A DNA stretch of 64,000 nucleotides from Aquamicrobium defluvii (GTDB lineage Bacteria > Pseudomonadota > Alphaproteobacteria > Rhizobiales > Rhizobiaceae): contig NZ_SNZF01000004.1 of NCBI RefSeq assembly GCF_004363725.1, forward strand, positions 1 through 64,000, written 5' to 3'. The notes beneath the pieces were generated by a model. That model was not told the origin of the DNA. It ran no database searches and saw nothing but the letters and a program-made list of their open reading frames with translations. This document shows positions 1-7,542 of this stretch, in pieces. The number at the start of each line of letters is the position of its first letter. Positions within the stretch are counted from its first letter, which is position 1. Both the position numbers and the translations under genes were made by a program.

Positions 1-95
1 GCCGCCCCTTGACCAAAACCTAAGACCCAAACCATACATGAAGGCGGGTCACTTCTCGGCGAAAATCCCGGGTCAGCTCTCAGCGGAAATCAACA
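1..95. mobile_element. Probable terminal end of an IS21-family insertion sequence (rest lies left of the window)
   Basis: Two copies of a 16-nt motif lie in direct orientation with a 24-nt period: GGGTCACTTCTCGGCG (46-61) and GGGTCAGCTCTCAGCG (70-85), identical at 13 of 16 positions. On the minus strand the end reads TGTTGATTTCCGC and so begins with TG. Multiple short terminal repeats and TG/CA tips are known features of IS21-family ends. The boundary at about 95/96 is exactly where the DUF3987 reading frame on the right is interrupted. No transposase is visible because the element continues outside the window. Family assignment is from pattern only. Confidence 0.55.
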
Positions 96-386
96 CCACA
101 GTCTTGCAGCCTCACACCAGCCCTTATCGTAGCGTAACATCTGCACCTTGATCCCGTCTGGAATGGCAGCCGCACAGACAGCAAGAGCCGTCATCGCAAG
201 CCCTGCCGGGTCACAGCCCATGTGACGGCCTTTGATGGTTGCAAATTGCTCTATCACGTCCGGAAGCAATCCGATTGGCAGTCGCGGCGGATCAAATTTC
301 CCCCACAAGTCAACGGGTCGGTCATCTGCCTGTGTGACCGGAACGGACGGGTTGCCGGTCGTAGGTGGCAAAGGTAAAATGCTCAT
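96..386 (-). pseudogene. DUF3987-type protein, N-terminal fragment interrupted by IS end
   Basis: About 97 codons of a protein resembling the N-terminus of DUF3987 proteins, which occur on phages, plasmids and genomic islands (motif region VDLWGKFDPPRLPIGLLP, then a hydrophobic MTALAVCAAA segment). DUF3987 proteins normally run several hundred residues, but this frame stops just after the ARLW segment, at position 90, where IS-like sequence begins. The ATG at 386 was chosen because GGAAAG lies about 8 nt upstream; a GTG at 416 is also open. It lies in the same orientation as the excisionase and integrase genes. Function of the family is not firmly known; a replication-related role is often suggested. 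Confidence 0.6.
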
Positions 387-550
387 GCTGTGACTTTCCA
401 GCCCGGTTGCGTCCACATCAACGCGCCGGGCTTTTCTCTTGCTGCTAAAAAGTCGGATGTTTCGCCCACGTCAGCGCCTTAATGAGGCGCAAATAATCCC
501 GGAAACGCAGGGTTTTTCGGAAATTATCAAATATTGATGCAATATGAGCG

Positions 551-781
551 CTAGGCGGCTCGATTTGCGGGACAATCGGCCTTTGTTTCTGCGCTGTAGA
601 TCGGTGCGCCGGCCAACCACTCTTCAAGATCGGTGCGAAGCACGACCGTCCGCTTGCCGAGTTTCCGCGCTTTCAACTCGCCTGCCGAGATTGCGTTGTA
701 GACGGTCGAACGCCCCATGCCGCTAACGCGCGCTGCATCGGCAACGCTGTAAGCAACCGCGTCATTCTGGACTGTGTTCAT
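551..781 (-). CDS. AlpA/excisionase-type helix-turn-helix protein
   Basis: A 76-residue protein with one MerR-like winged helix-turn-helix near residues 10-53 (YSVADAARVSGMGRSTVYNAI, then a basic wing KARKLGKRTVVLRTDLEEWL). This is the layout of excisionase-family proteins that bind att DNA and control excision of integrative elements. An AGGAG ribosome binding site lies 8 nt before the ATG. It sits between the DUF3987 fragment and the integrase on the same strand, so it is probably the directionality factor or a regulator of this island. The C-terminal tail has no recognisable motif. Confidence 0.8.
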   Translation of the reverse strand: MNTVQNDAVAYSVADAARVSGMGRSTVYNAISAGELKARKLGKRTVVLRTDLEEWLAGAPIYSAETKADCPANRAA

Positions 782-858
782 GGCTGTTATCTCCTATGTC
801 CAAGTGTGTTTGGCCGGAGATAACCACTAGTTCAGGTCAGGAGATAGGACACATTACA

Positions 859-1113
859 TTACTTTAGACGTGATGATATTTTTCTTGTGAGGCGTTTTTT
901 AATTGCATCGTAATTTCTATCGGTCGAAATTTCTGTTGCAATTAAATGTGCGGCATCATTTACGCTTTTATATTTCGCCGTATTTATTCCGTTGATTGCC
1001 ATTTCAATAAACTGTTCATCAGCATCATAAGGTTTAATTCCGGGCCTTTTCCTTTCCGGTACCGGAATATCGTTTCTGACAGATGTGAAAAACGGTCGAG
1101 TATGTTTCGTCAC
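859..1113 (-). CDS. Small hypothetical island protein, translationally coupled to the integrase
   Basis: An 84-residue protein if started at the GTG at 1113, which overlaps the integrase stop codon as GTGA (1110-1113). The composition is basic and the C-terminus is rich in Lys and Arg (DAIKKRLTRKISSRLK). The central part (DEQFIEMAINGINTAKYKSVNDAAHLIA) looks helical. The segment is clearly more AT-rich than its surroundings, as expected of transferred DNA. No family is recognised. Coupling to the integrase suggests a role in the same mobile element, but that is inference. Confidence 0.55.
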   Translation of the reverse strand: MTKHTRPFFTSVRNDIPVPERKRPGIKPYDADEQFIEMAINGINTAKYKSVNDAAHLIATEISTDRNYDAIKKRLTRKISSRLK

Positions 1114-2432
1114 GCTGCCACCATCGGCACAATTGCGCGTGCCGCCAATTCTTCCAGCCCGTCCGCGATCCATTTGCCGTAGTGCCGTTCAATCATTGCC
1201 GTACTGGTGTCGTGCATCGCGGCAACCAGTCGGATAGGCAAGCCGCTGCGCAGACCGCGTACGATGGAGGAATGGCGCAGGCTGTAGGCTGTCACGTCAA
1301 TTCCGACCGTTGCCGCTAACGCTTTCCAAGGTCGCGTCAGTTCCGCCGCATCTGTCCAAGGCCCGCGCCTGTCCCGTTCCCACTCTGCCGGGCCAACTTG
1401 CACATGCCGCCAGCGCTCTAGCAGAGGTTCACTCAGTCCGCGACCTTCGATGACAGGCTGCAATGCGTCGATAACGTCCTGACCGACCGGGATCGGAATT
1501 GCCGGCTTCTCATAGTCTTGCGCACGTCCCTTCCGGCTGGCTGGCATCAAGACGCGTGACCGGTCGGGCTGTACGTCGCCAACTCGCAGCCGGATCACCT
1601 GCGAAAAGCGCGCGCCGGTTGCCGCCAATAGCACCACCATACGCCCTAGATCGTCATCGGCAGCAATTGCCGCTTGAACCAGTTGGCGCACTTGATTGTC
1701 GGTCAGAATTTGATTGTCGCGCGCCACCGGTTCGGACGGCTCGGTTGTTGGCTGCTTTAGGCCTGCCGCGATGATCGGTTTCAGTTCATCCGGCACGGTT
1801 GCATTGAGCGCCGCCTTGAAATCGTTTGTCACGCGGCGGCGCGTTGAGGTTTTGCCAGTCAATCCGGCCCGCCAGCTTGCCAGATCGTCTTTCGTGAGCC
1901 GGTGCAGCGGCTTTTCGGCAAGTGCTTTAAGCGCTGCCTGTTCCGCCCGCCATTTGACGAGGTCATCGTCGGTTAGGTTCTTAGGCGCATCGTCGGTCGG
2001 CAGCACATGTTGCGCCAGCCTGTGAGCGTCCGATTTGACCACGCGACCAGCACGTGCGGCTTCTCGTGCATCGCGCGTCGCGATATATCGCTCGACAGCC
2101 GTGCGCACCGTGAGAACTGGCCCGGCAGCTTCCGCCGCTGCATCCTTCCGAGCATTCTCAACATATGCACGTGCCGCTTTAACCGCTTCGGCAAAAGTCA
2201 GCAGCCCGGCAATCGGCTTGTCGTTTACATCGTTGGCCGCTTTCTCAAGCGTGGTTTGCTGATAACGCTGGTCACCAACGTAGTGTCTAACCAGCCATCG
2301 TCCGCCGCGCTTGGCCTTCCTGTAGCCAATATGTGCGTTAATGCCGTCGATGGCTCGCCAATGCGTCCCGATTGTCAGTTTCTCACGCGCCTTGCATGTC
2401 GTTATTGCCGCTTCCGTGAGCGTCCTTGCCAT
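1110..2432 (-). CDS. Tyrosine-type site-specific integrase of a genomic island
   Basis: A 440-residue tyrosine recombinase. The C-terminal catalytic half shows the expected residues in order: first Arg in ATGARFSQVIRL, a Lys in the beta-hairpin PASRKGRAQ, the H-x-x-R-like box in TAYSLRHSSIVRGL, the second His in AAMHDTSTAMIERHYG, and the Tyr nucleophile in ERHYGKW. The N-terminal half contains the arm- and core-binding region. ATG 2432 was preferred over an upstream TTG because GGAG lies 9 nt before it. The N-terminus faces the tRNA 3'-end repeat at 2594-2626, the usual arrangement for an integrase beside its own attachment site. The island therefore extends to the left, beyond the window. 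Confidence 0.92.
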   Translation of the reverse strand: MARTLTEAAITTCKAREKLTIGTHWRAIDGINAHIGYRKAKRGGRWLVRHYVGDQRYQQTTLEKAANDVNDKPIAGLLTFAEAVKAARAYVENARKDAAAEAAGPVLTVRTAVERYIATRDAREAARAGRVVKSDAHRLAQHVLPTDDAPKNLTDDDLVKWRAEQAALKALAEKPLHRLTKDDLASWRAGLTGKTSTRRRVTNDFKAALNATVPDELKPIIAAGLKQPTTEPSEPVARDNQILTDNQVRQLVQAAIAADDDLGRMVVLLAATGARFSQVIRLRVGDVQPDRSRVLMPASRKGRAQDYEKPAIPIPVGQDVIDALQPVIEGRGLSEPLLERWRHVQVGPAEWERDRRGPWTDAAELTRPWKALAATVGIDVTAYSLRHSSIVRGLRSGLPIRLVAAMHDTSTAMIERHYGKWIADGLEELAARAIVPMVAA

Positions 2433-2593
2433 CCGTCCAATCTCCAAGTCATCAAATAAGTGTCAAATATATACGCTTGCACGTGGATGGACAAGAGCGG
2501 ACAGTTATGCGCTATCACTATGTATTTGCTGGATATTTGTAGACATGGATGGATGAAAACTATCGGAAATCCTCGCCCTCTCACGGCGCAAAC

Positions 2594-2626
2594 AGTGGTT
2601 CGATTCCCCTTGGGCGTACCAGTTAA
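2594..2626 (+). repeat. attachment-site remnant: tRNA 3' end with encoded CCA
   Basis: The sequence reads as the 3' part of a tRNA: T-arm 5' strand, T-loop TTCGATT, T-arm 3' strand CCCCT, acceptor strand TGGGCGT, discriminator A and CCA. The T-stem has one mismatch and no tRNA body lies upstream, so this is a partial copy such as integrases leave at the distal end of an island. The last 16 nt, TGGGCGTACCAGTTAA (2611-2626), recur exactly at 16251-16266. The tRNA species cannot be named from this fragment. Confidence 0.75.
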
Positions 2627-3145
2627 CTGATTGAAATCGCTATATTTTTACCTCTAACACACCTGCGCTGAGAGATTTAGCGTACTATCGACGTACTATT
2701 CCCGTTGATAAGCCGCCTACCGGATGCACAGTTCCTTGCGGAGAAGCTGAAGATTCGCCCGCGCTAGGCGCGAGGTGCTTCAAGATGGTTTGCCTGATAA
2801 CCGTAACTGGCTGCCTCAGAAATCATGTAAGGAATCTGATTGTTGGGCTCTTGCCGACCGCGAAGGCATATAACGCCTCCTAGTTCAAAGGCACCCAGCT
2901 CTATGATTGAGCTTCCCTTGCTCTCTTTTAATGGAGCATCTTTCTCAGTCAGGCCAGCCGTCAACCACAACCACCGTGGTCCCACCACGTTCTTCGACTT
3001 GGACAAAATCGCAGCTTCGGGTTGACCGGGGCTGGAGATGGATCTGTGCGGCAATCGGTGACTTGTGAGGGTCTTTGCAGAATCGAACTGATGGTCAGGA
3101 CGTTGATTCAATGGCCGGTCGGTGGCGTGTTTCTATTTAGCCGCC
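2627..3145. other. Intergenic region at the left edge of the accessory segment, no supported gene
   Basis: About 520 nt between the tRNA-end repeat and the lyase promoter. The first 100 nt are AT-rich. Two close copies of CGTACTAT lie near 2682-2700. A minus-strand frame is open from 3111 to 2764 but has no recognisable domain, no convincing ribosome binding site and unremarkable codon use, so it is not called as a gene. It may hold worn remnants of an earlier mobile element. Confidence 0.4.
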
Positions 3146-3213
3146 CGCATGAATTTCATTCATGCGGAGTTTAAATCTCATCATTTGCGGCCAGCTCTTG
3201 TTGCCTCGATAGT
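3146..3213 (+). promoter_or_regulatory. LysR-type operator and sigma70-type promoter of the lyase gene
   Basis: A perfect dyad with 9-nt arms, CGCATGAAT and ATTCATGCG, separated by TTC, spans 3146-3166. It is followed by GGAGTTTAAATCTCATCA, then a -35-like TTGCGG (3185-3190), a 17-nt spacer and a -10-like GATAGT (3208-3213). The start codon at 3244 lies 31 nt beyond the -10. Operator, following block, promoter spacing and distance to the ATG all match the site at 5851-5917 before the transporter operon, so the LysR protein encoded between them probably controls both. Confidence 0.8.
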
Positions 3214-3243
3214 CCCTTGCACTCAAGAACGAGGGGAAACCGG

Positions 3244-4884
3244 ATGCGAACAAACAGCCTTTTCCGCAGTGTCATGGGCGCTTGCCTGCTTTTGTCCAAT
3301 ACAGCCATGGCCGATGTCGCCTTGAATGGCCGGGACGCCACGCCAAAAATGATCGTACGCGTCGCCAATGGCGAGGCGGTCACGGTCGATAACGACAGCC
3401 TCGACAGGGTAGCCCGCGCCTATGCGGTACTTCTGCAAGGTGCAAAGGAAGGCCAGGAAATCTATGGCCTGACCGTCGGCGTCGGCTGGAACAAGGACCG
3501 CAAGATGGTCGATGCCACGGGCGAGCTCACGCCGGAGCTCATGGAGGCATCGCGCGAATTCAATGAGGGGCTGTTGCGCGCGCATTCCGTGGGCGTCGGC
3601 CCTGATACTGCCCTGCCTGTCGTGCGTGCCGCAATGGCCGTACGCCTCAACAATATCTTGACCGGTGGTCCCGGCGTTCAGCCGCACGTTGCCGAAATGC
3701 TCATCGCCTTCCTGAACAAGGGCATCACGCCGATCATGCCGTCGCGCGGCTCGGTCGGCCAGGCGGATATGACGCTGCTCAGCCATATAGGCCTTGCGAT
3801 GCTTGGCGAAGGCGAAGTCGACTATCAAGGTCGTCGCATGCCGGCCGCCGAGGGTCTGAAGGCCGCTGGCGTTGAACCGCTGAAGCCTTTCGGCAAGGAC
3901 GGTCTGGCCATCCTGAGCTCTAACGCCTATGCCGCCGGTCTTGCGGCCATCGCCGTCCACGATGCGGAACAGCTGCTCTCGGCCTCACGCCTTGTCTATG
4001 CGCTTAGTCTCGAAGGCCTGAACGGCAACGTCTCTCCTCTTCTCGAAGATGTCGCCAAACTCCGGCCGTTCCCGAGCCATCTGAGTTCGACCGCCGAACT
4101 GCGTACGGTGCTCGACGGCAGCTACCTGTGGCAACCGGATGACGAGCGCATCCTCCAGGACCCGCTGAGTTTCCGCACCGCGCCATACCTGCTTGGCAGC
4201 CTTGCCGACAGCCTGTCACGCACGAAGGCGCTCGTAGAAATCCAGATCAACTCTTCGGACGACAATCCCGGCATCGCCGTTGATGCCGAGCCGAAATCGG
4301 ATCTCCCGCAGGCCCGACAGGGCTATGTCGATGGCGGCGCGGTGCTTCCGACAGCGAATTTCGAGCCGCTTCCTTGGGTCATTGCCTTTGAGGAACTCGG
4401 TATTGTGCTGGCGCACCACACGACGGCATCGTCCGAGCGTGTGCTGAAGCTCAACAATCCGACCCACACCAAGTTGGCACGCTATCTCGGCACAGAAAAC
4501 ACGCACCACGCGTTTCTCGTGGTCGAAGCGCCGCTGATGGCGCTTGCGACAGAGAACCGGGCGCTGGCGCAACCGACCTCATTCGATTCCCGGCCGATCG
4601 CAGGCGGCGTCGAGGACGTCGGCACGAATGCGCCTTTCGTCATAGAGCGGGTGCGGGTGCAAATCGACAACAGCTTCACTATTCTTTCGATGGAGACGAT
4701 GCACGCCGCGCAGGCCGCGGACCTTCGCCTCAAGGAAGCCCCGGAACGCAAACTCTCGACGGCGACGACCGCGTTCCACGATGCCTACCGGCAGAAAGTG
4801 CCATTCCTGGATCATGATCGATCCATGACGCCGGACATCGCCGCCGGAGCTGAATTCCTGAAGGGCCACGCGCTGACGGATTAA
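3244..4884 (+). CDS. Exported aromatic amino acid lyase homologue lacking the MIO triad
   Basis: A 546-residue member of the histidine/phenylalanine ammonia-lyase fold with a signal peptide (about residues 1-24, ending NTAMA-D). Family landmarks are present: the catalytic-Tyr motif IYGLTVGVG (Tyr74), the Arg motif QDPLSFRTAP, the NSSDDNP loop and a late Glu-Asp in GGVEDVG. The MIO-forming Ala-Ser-Gly is not: where the family has GSVGASGD, this protein has GSVGQADM (Gln173-Ala174-Asp175). It therefore cannot form the usual cofactor. Ergothionase, which eliminates trimethylamine from ergothioneine, is to my knowledge an MIO-independent relative, so elimination of a good leaving group from a betaine is a plausible activity; a non-catalytic binding role is the alternative. 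GAGGGGAAA precedes the ATG at 3244. Export to the periplasm is unusual for the family. Confidence 0.85.
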   Translation: MRTNSLFRSVMGACLLLSNTAMADVALNGRDATPKMIVRVANGEAVTVDNDSLDRVARAYAVLLQGAKEGQEIYGLTVGVGWNKDRKMVDATGELTPELMEASREFNEGLLRAHSVGVGPDTALPVVRAAMAVRLNNILTGGPGVQPHVAEMLIAFLNKGITPIMPSRGSVGQADMTLLSHIGLAMLGEGEVDYQGRRMPAAEGLKAAGVEPLKPFGKDGLAILSSNAYAAGLAAIAVHDAEQLLSASRLVYALSLEGLNGNVSPLLEDVAKLRPFPSHLSSTAELRTVLDGSYLWQPDDERILQDPLSFRTAPYLLGSLADSLSRTKALVEIQINSSDDNPGIAVDAEPKSDLPQARQGYVDGGAVLPTANFEPLPWVIAFEELGIVLAHHTTASSERVLKLNNPTHTKLARYLGTENTHHAFLVVEAPLMALATENRALAQPTSFDSRPIAGGVEDVGTNAPFVIERVRVQIDNSFTILSMETMHAAQAADLRLKEAPERKLSTATTAFHDAYRQKVPFLDHDRSMTPDIAAGAEFLKGHALTD

Positions 4885-4917
4885 ACCGCCGCTAAAGCCC
4901 ATGTACCTGTCGCATCT

Positions 4918-4950
4918 ATTGGCCCGCAAGGAACTGTTGCGGGCCAATTT
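4918..4950. terminator. Bidirectional terminator between lyase and LysR genes
   Basis: A perfect stem with arms TTGGCCCGCAA (4919-4929) and TTGCGGGCCAA (4937-4947), loop GGAACTG, followed by TTT on the plus strand. It lies between two convergent stop codons and can serve both genes. Confidence 0.7.
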
Positions 4951-4960
4951 CCGTTCGCCC

Positions 4961-5845
4961 CTATGCCTGCCCCTGAATCCATTGCAGGAATTTGCGGATG
5001 GCCTTTTCCCCACCGCGACGTTCGAGATGGACGAGATACCATCCGCCGGGCTGCATCAGGTCCGAGGCGAGCGGCGCGACGAGAGTGCCATTGGCCACAT
5101 CGCCTTCGACCAGGAACTCGGGGACAATAACAATGCCCTGCCCATTGGCCGCCGCCTCGATGGCGAGCAGGTTGCTGTCGAAGAGCGGCGAGGACTTTTG
5201 CGAGAGGCCGGACGCCCCGACGCTCGCCGCCCAGCTCGCGGCGTCCTCCGTATTTCCGCTGACCGAGAGAAACGAGAAATGCCGCAGGTCGTCGGGACCC
5301 GTGATGGACTTGGCGATCGCCGGCGAACAGACGCCGACCAGCCGCTCGCGGCGCAGCAGCGTATAGGTTAGGTTCGGTCGGTTCGGCGCCCGCGTGTAGA
5401 TGAAACCGACGTCGGCGCGATCGGGGTTGAATTCCCAGTCGAGAAGACTAGCGTCGAGGTTCATGGCGATCTCTGGAAATTTTTCCTTGAATGTCTGGAG
5501 CCTCGGTATCAGCCAGCGCACGGCGACCGTGACATAGACCTGCACGGTCAGCGAGGTTGGCGCGTTGTTCTGGCGGATGAGATCGGTGGTGAATGCGATC
5601 TTGTCGAGCGCGTCCTGCACTACGGGAAAATAGATCACTCCCGCCTCGTTCAATTCTACCCGTCCTGGCAGGCGAAGGAACAGCGGTGTGCCGAGACTGC
5701 GCTCCAGCGAGGCGACCTGGTGGCTGATGGCGGATTGCGTGACACGGAGTTCCTCCGCCGCCGCCTTGAAGCTGACGAGCCGTGCCGCCGCCTCGAATGC
5801 CCGCAGCGTTGTCAGGGGGGGCAGAGTGCGCCGGACCATGCTCAT
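4961..5845 (-). CDS. LysR-family transcriptional regulator of the lyase/transporter locus
   Basis: A 294-residue LysR-type regulator, GcvA-like in its N-terminus: winged HTH at about residues 8-65 (PPLTTLRAFEAAARLVSFKA, then LRVTQSAISHQVASLE), linker, and a periplasmic-binding-protein-like effector domain (about 90-290). The ATG at 5845 was chosen. An earlier ATG at 5854 would lie inside the operator and adds only three residues. It is divergent from the transporter operon, and the operator at 5851-5869 overlaps the region upstream of its own start, which suggests autoregulation. The same operator is found before the lyase gene, so both are likely targets. The effector is unknown and may be the transported substrate or its cleavage product. 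Confidence 0.9.
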   Translation of the reverse strand: MSMVRRTLPPLTTLRAFEAAARLVSFKAAAEELRVTQSAISHQVASLERSLGTPLFLRLPGRVELNEAGVIYFPVVQDALDKIAFTTDLIRQNNAPTSLTVQVYVTVAVRWLIPRLQTFKEKFPEIAMNLDASLLDWEFNPDRADVGFIYTRAPNRPNLTYTLLRRERLVGVCSPAIAKSITGPDDLRHFSFLSVSGNTEDAASWAASVGASGLSQKSSPLFDSNLLAIEAAANGQGIVIVPEFLVEGDVANGTLVAPLASDLMQPGGWYLVHLERRGGEKAIRKFLQWIQGQA

Positions 5846-5850
5846 AACCC

Positions 5851-5917
5851 ACATGAATTTTACTCATGTAGACGTTAAATCTAATCGTTTGCAAGACTGC
5901 GGACCTCTTTTCATACT
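5851..5917 (+). promoter_or_regulatory. LysR operator and promoter of the transporter operon
   Basis: A dyad ACATGA-N7-TCATGT (5851-5869) aligns with the 3147-3165 site. It is followed by a block matching it closely (core TTAAATCT then ATC then TTTGC), a -35-like TTGCAA (5889-5894), a 17-nt spacer and a -10-like CATACT (5912-5917). From dyad end to start codon is 77-78 nt at both promoters. Confidence 0.8.
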
Positions 5918-5946
5918 CGGGCATAATCCAAAAATGGGGAACCGAA

Positions 5947-7473
5947 ATGAAGAGACATCTTCTGAAGGGCGCGGCGCTCGCCGTGGCCATGACAGCCTGT
6001 GCGCTTTCCGCAACGCCAGCCTCTGCGCAACAGGGCTGCGTGCGTGTGCTCGGCTATGAATCCGACGGCGAGAAGCAGACTATGGATCCGGCCGCGCTGA
6101 TCGGCACGGACAGCGTCTACCACATCCGCGCCGTCTATGAGCCGCTGGTCGACCGCAGCAACACCATGCAGCCGGTGCCGGCGCTTGCCGAATCCTGGGA
6201 ATCCAATGCCGACGCGACGGAATGGACTTTCCGCCTCCGAAAGGATGTGAAATTCCATGACGGCTCGGATTTCGACGCGAAGGACGTCGTCTATTCCTAT
6301 CGCCGCCTTCTCGATCCCGCCGTCTCGCCGGGCGGCTTTTCGACGCTCGCCTTCCTCGATGCCGACGGCATCACCGCCGTCGACGATCATACGGTACGCT
6401 TCAAGGTGAAACAGCCCGTCGTCGAGCTGCCGATGCTGATCGCCACCAAATATGCTCTGATGGTGCCGGAAGACGCCAAGTCGGAGGACCTCCGGGTCAA
6501 GGGCAACGGCACCGGCCCCTTCATGCAGGAGACCTTTACGATCAACGGCGCCGTGCGCGTGATGCGGAAGAACCCCGACTACTGGCGCGCCGATCTGCCG
6601 AAGGCCGAATGTCTCGAAATCACCACCAGCCTGGAGCCGACCTCGCGCCTTTCCGCGCTGCTCTCAGGCAGCGTCGATTTGTCTCTGACCGTCGATCCGG
6701 CGAGCCTCATCACGCTGAAGGGCAATCCCGCCGTTGAGCTGGTCGCGACGCCGGGCGCGACCTCGCTCTACCTCGCCATATGGACCGACACGCCGCCCTT
6801 CGACAACGTCAAGGTCCGTGAGGCGTTGAAGCTGGTGATGGATCGCCAGAAGATCCTCGACACCGTCCTGCTTGGTTATGGCGAGGTCGGCGCCGATACG
6901 CCGATCCCGCTCTCCTCGCCGCTCGGCCTCGGAACTCCGGCAAAGGCGGCGGATATAGAGAAAGCGACGGCGCTGCTGGCCGAGGCAGGGCATGCCGATG
7001 GCATCGACTTCGATCTCTACACCTCGGATTCCTATCCCGGCATGATGCTGCTCGCTCAGGTCTATGCCCAGATGGCGGCACCGGCCGGCATCCGCGTCAA
7101 CGTCATCACCTCGCCGGCCGAGGGCTATTGGGACACGATCTGGCTGAAGAAGCCGGCCGTCATCTCCTACACCAGCGCCCGCCCGCCGGCCGAAGCCCTG
7201 ACGCTGTCGCTGAACAGCAAGTCGGAATGGAACGAGACGCACTGGAAACGCGACGATTTCGACGCGCTCGTCGTCAAGGCCGGCCAGACCGCCGACGAGA
7301 AGCAGCGCAACGAACTCTACCGCGAGGCCCAACGCATCGTGGCGGATGAAGGCGGCATGATCCTGCCGGTCTTCACGTCAGCCGTTGCCGGCCTGCGAAA
7401 GGGCTGCACGGGTTATGCGCCGAATGTCGACGTGAACCGCATCGACTACGCCGCGCTGACCTGCGGCGAATAA
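5947..7473 (+). CDS. ABC transporter substrate-binding protein, peptide/opine family 5
   Basis: A 508-residue periplasmic binding protein with a clear signal peptide (about residues 1-27, ALSATPASA-QQ). The family-5 pattern (DppA/OppA/NikA) is seen in the YEPLVDR, VPALAESWESNADATEWTFRLRKDVKFHDG and DVVYSYRRLLDP segments near residues 60-130. Such proteins capture di- and oligopeptides, opines, nickel chelates or other small organic ligands; sequence alone does not fix the ligand. GGGGAACC provides a ribosome binding site. It is the first gene of an operon with a cupin, two permeases and a double ATPase, under the LysR-type promoter. A stem-loop follows it, which would favour excess binding protein over the membrane subunits. 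Confidence 0.93.
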   Translation: MKRHLLKGAALAVAMTACALSATPASAQQGCVRVLGYESDGEKQTMDPAALIGTDSVYHIRAVYEPLVDRSNTMQPVPALAESWESNADATEWTFRLRKDVKFHDGSDFDAKDVVYSYRRLLDPAVSPGGFSTLAFLDADGITAVDDHTVRFKVKQPVVELPMLIATKYALMVPEDAKSEDLRVKGNGTGPFMQETFTINGAVRVMRKNPDYWRADLPKAECLEITTSLEPTSRLSALLSGSVDLSLTVDPASLITLKGNPAVELVATPGATSLYLAIWTDTPPFDNVKVREALKLVMDRQKILDTVLLGYGEVGADTPIPLSSPLGLGTPAKAADIEKATALLAEAGHADGIDFDLYTSDSYPGMMLLAQVYAQMAAPAGIRVNVITSPAEGYWDTIWLKKPAVISYTSARPPAEALTLSLNSKSEWNETHWKRDDFDALVVKAGQTADEKQRNELYREAQRIVADEGGMILPVFTSAVAGLRKGCTGYAPNVDVNRIDYAALTCGE

Positions 7474-7506
7474 ACGCCCTCCTTTCTTTCCCGAGACCAT
7501 CCACAC

Positions 7507-7528
7507 CCACGGGGCAACCGCCCCGTGG
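7507..7528 (+). promoter_or_regulatory. Stem-loop after the binding-protein gene
   Basis: Perfect 9-bp stem CCACGGGGC / GCCCCGTGG with loop AACC, lying 33 nt after the binding-protein stop and 14 nt before the cupin ATG. There is no T-run, so it is more likely an mRNA stabiliser or partial attenuator than a full terminator. Comparable hairpins follow pstS and xylF in this window. Confidence 0.6.
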
Positions 7529-7542
7529 AAAAGGACAGTTGC

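Noticed and set aside
445..627. 60-codon minus-strand frame between the DUF3987 fragment and the excisionase
   Set aside because: It overlaps the excisionase gene in another frame, lacks a ribosome binding site and has no recognisable sequence.
2764..3111. 115-codon minus-strand frame left of the lyase promoter
   Set aside because: No ribosome binding site, no domain and no neighbour context; kept only as part of the intergenic note.
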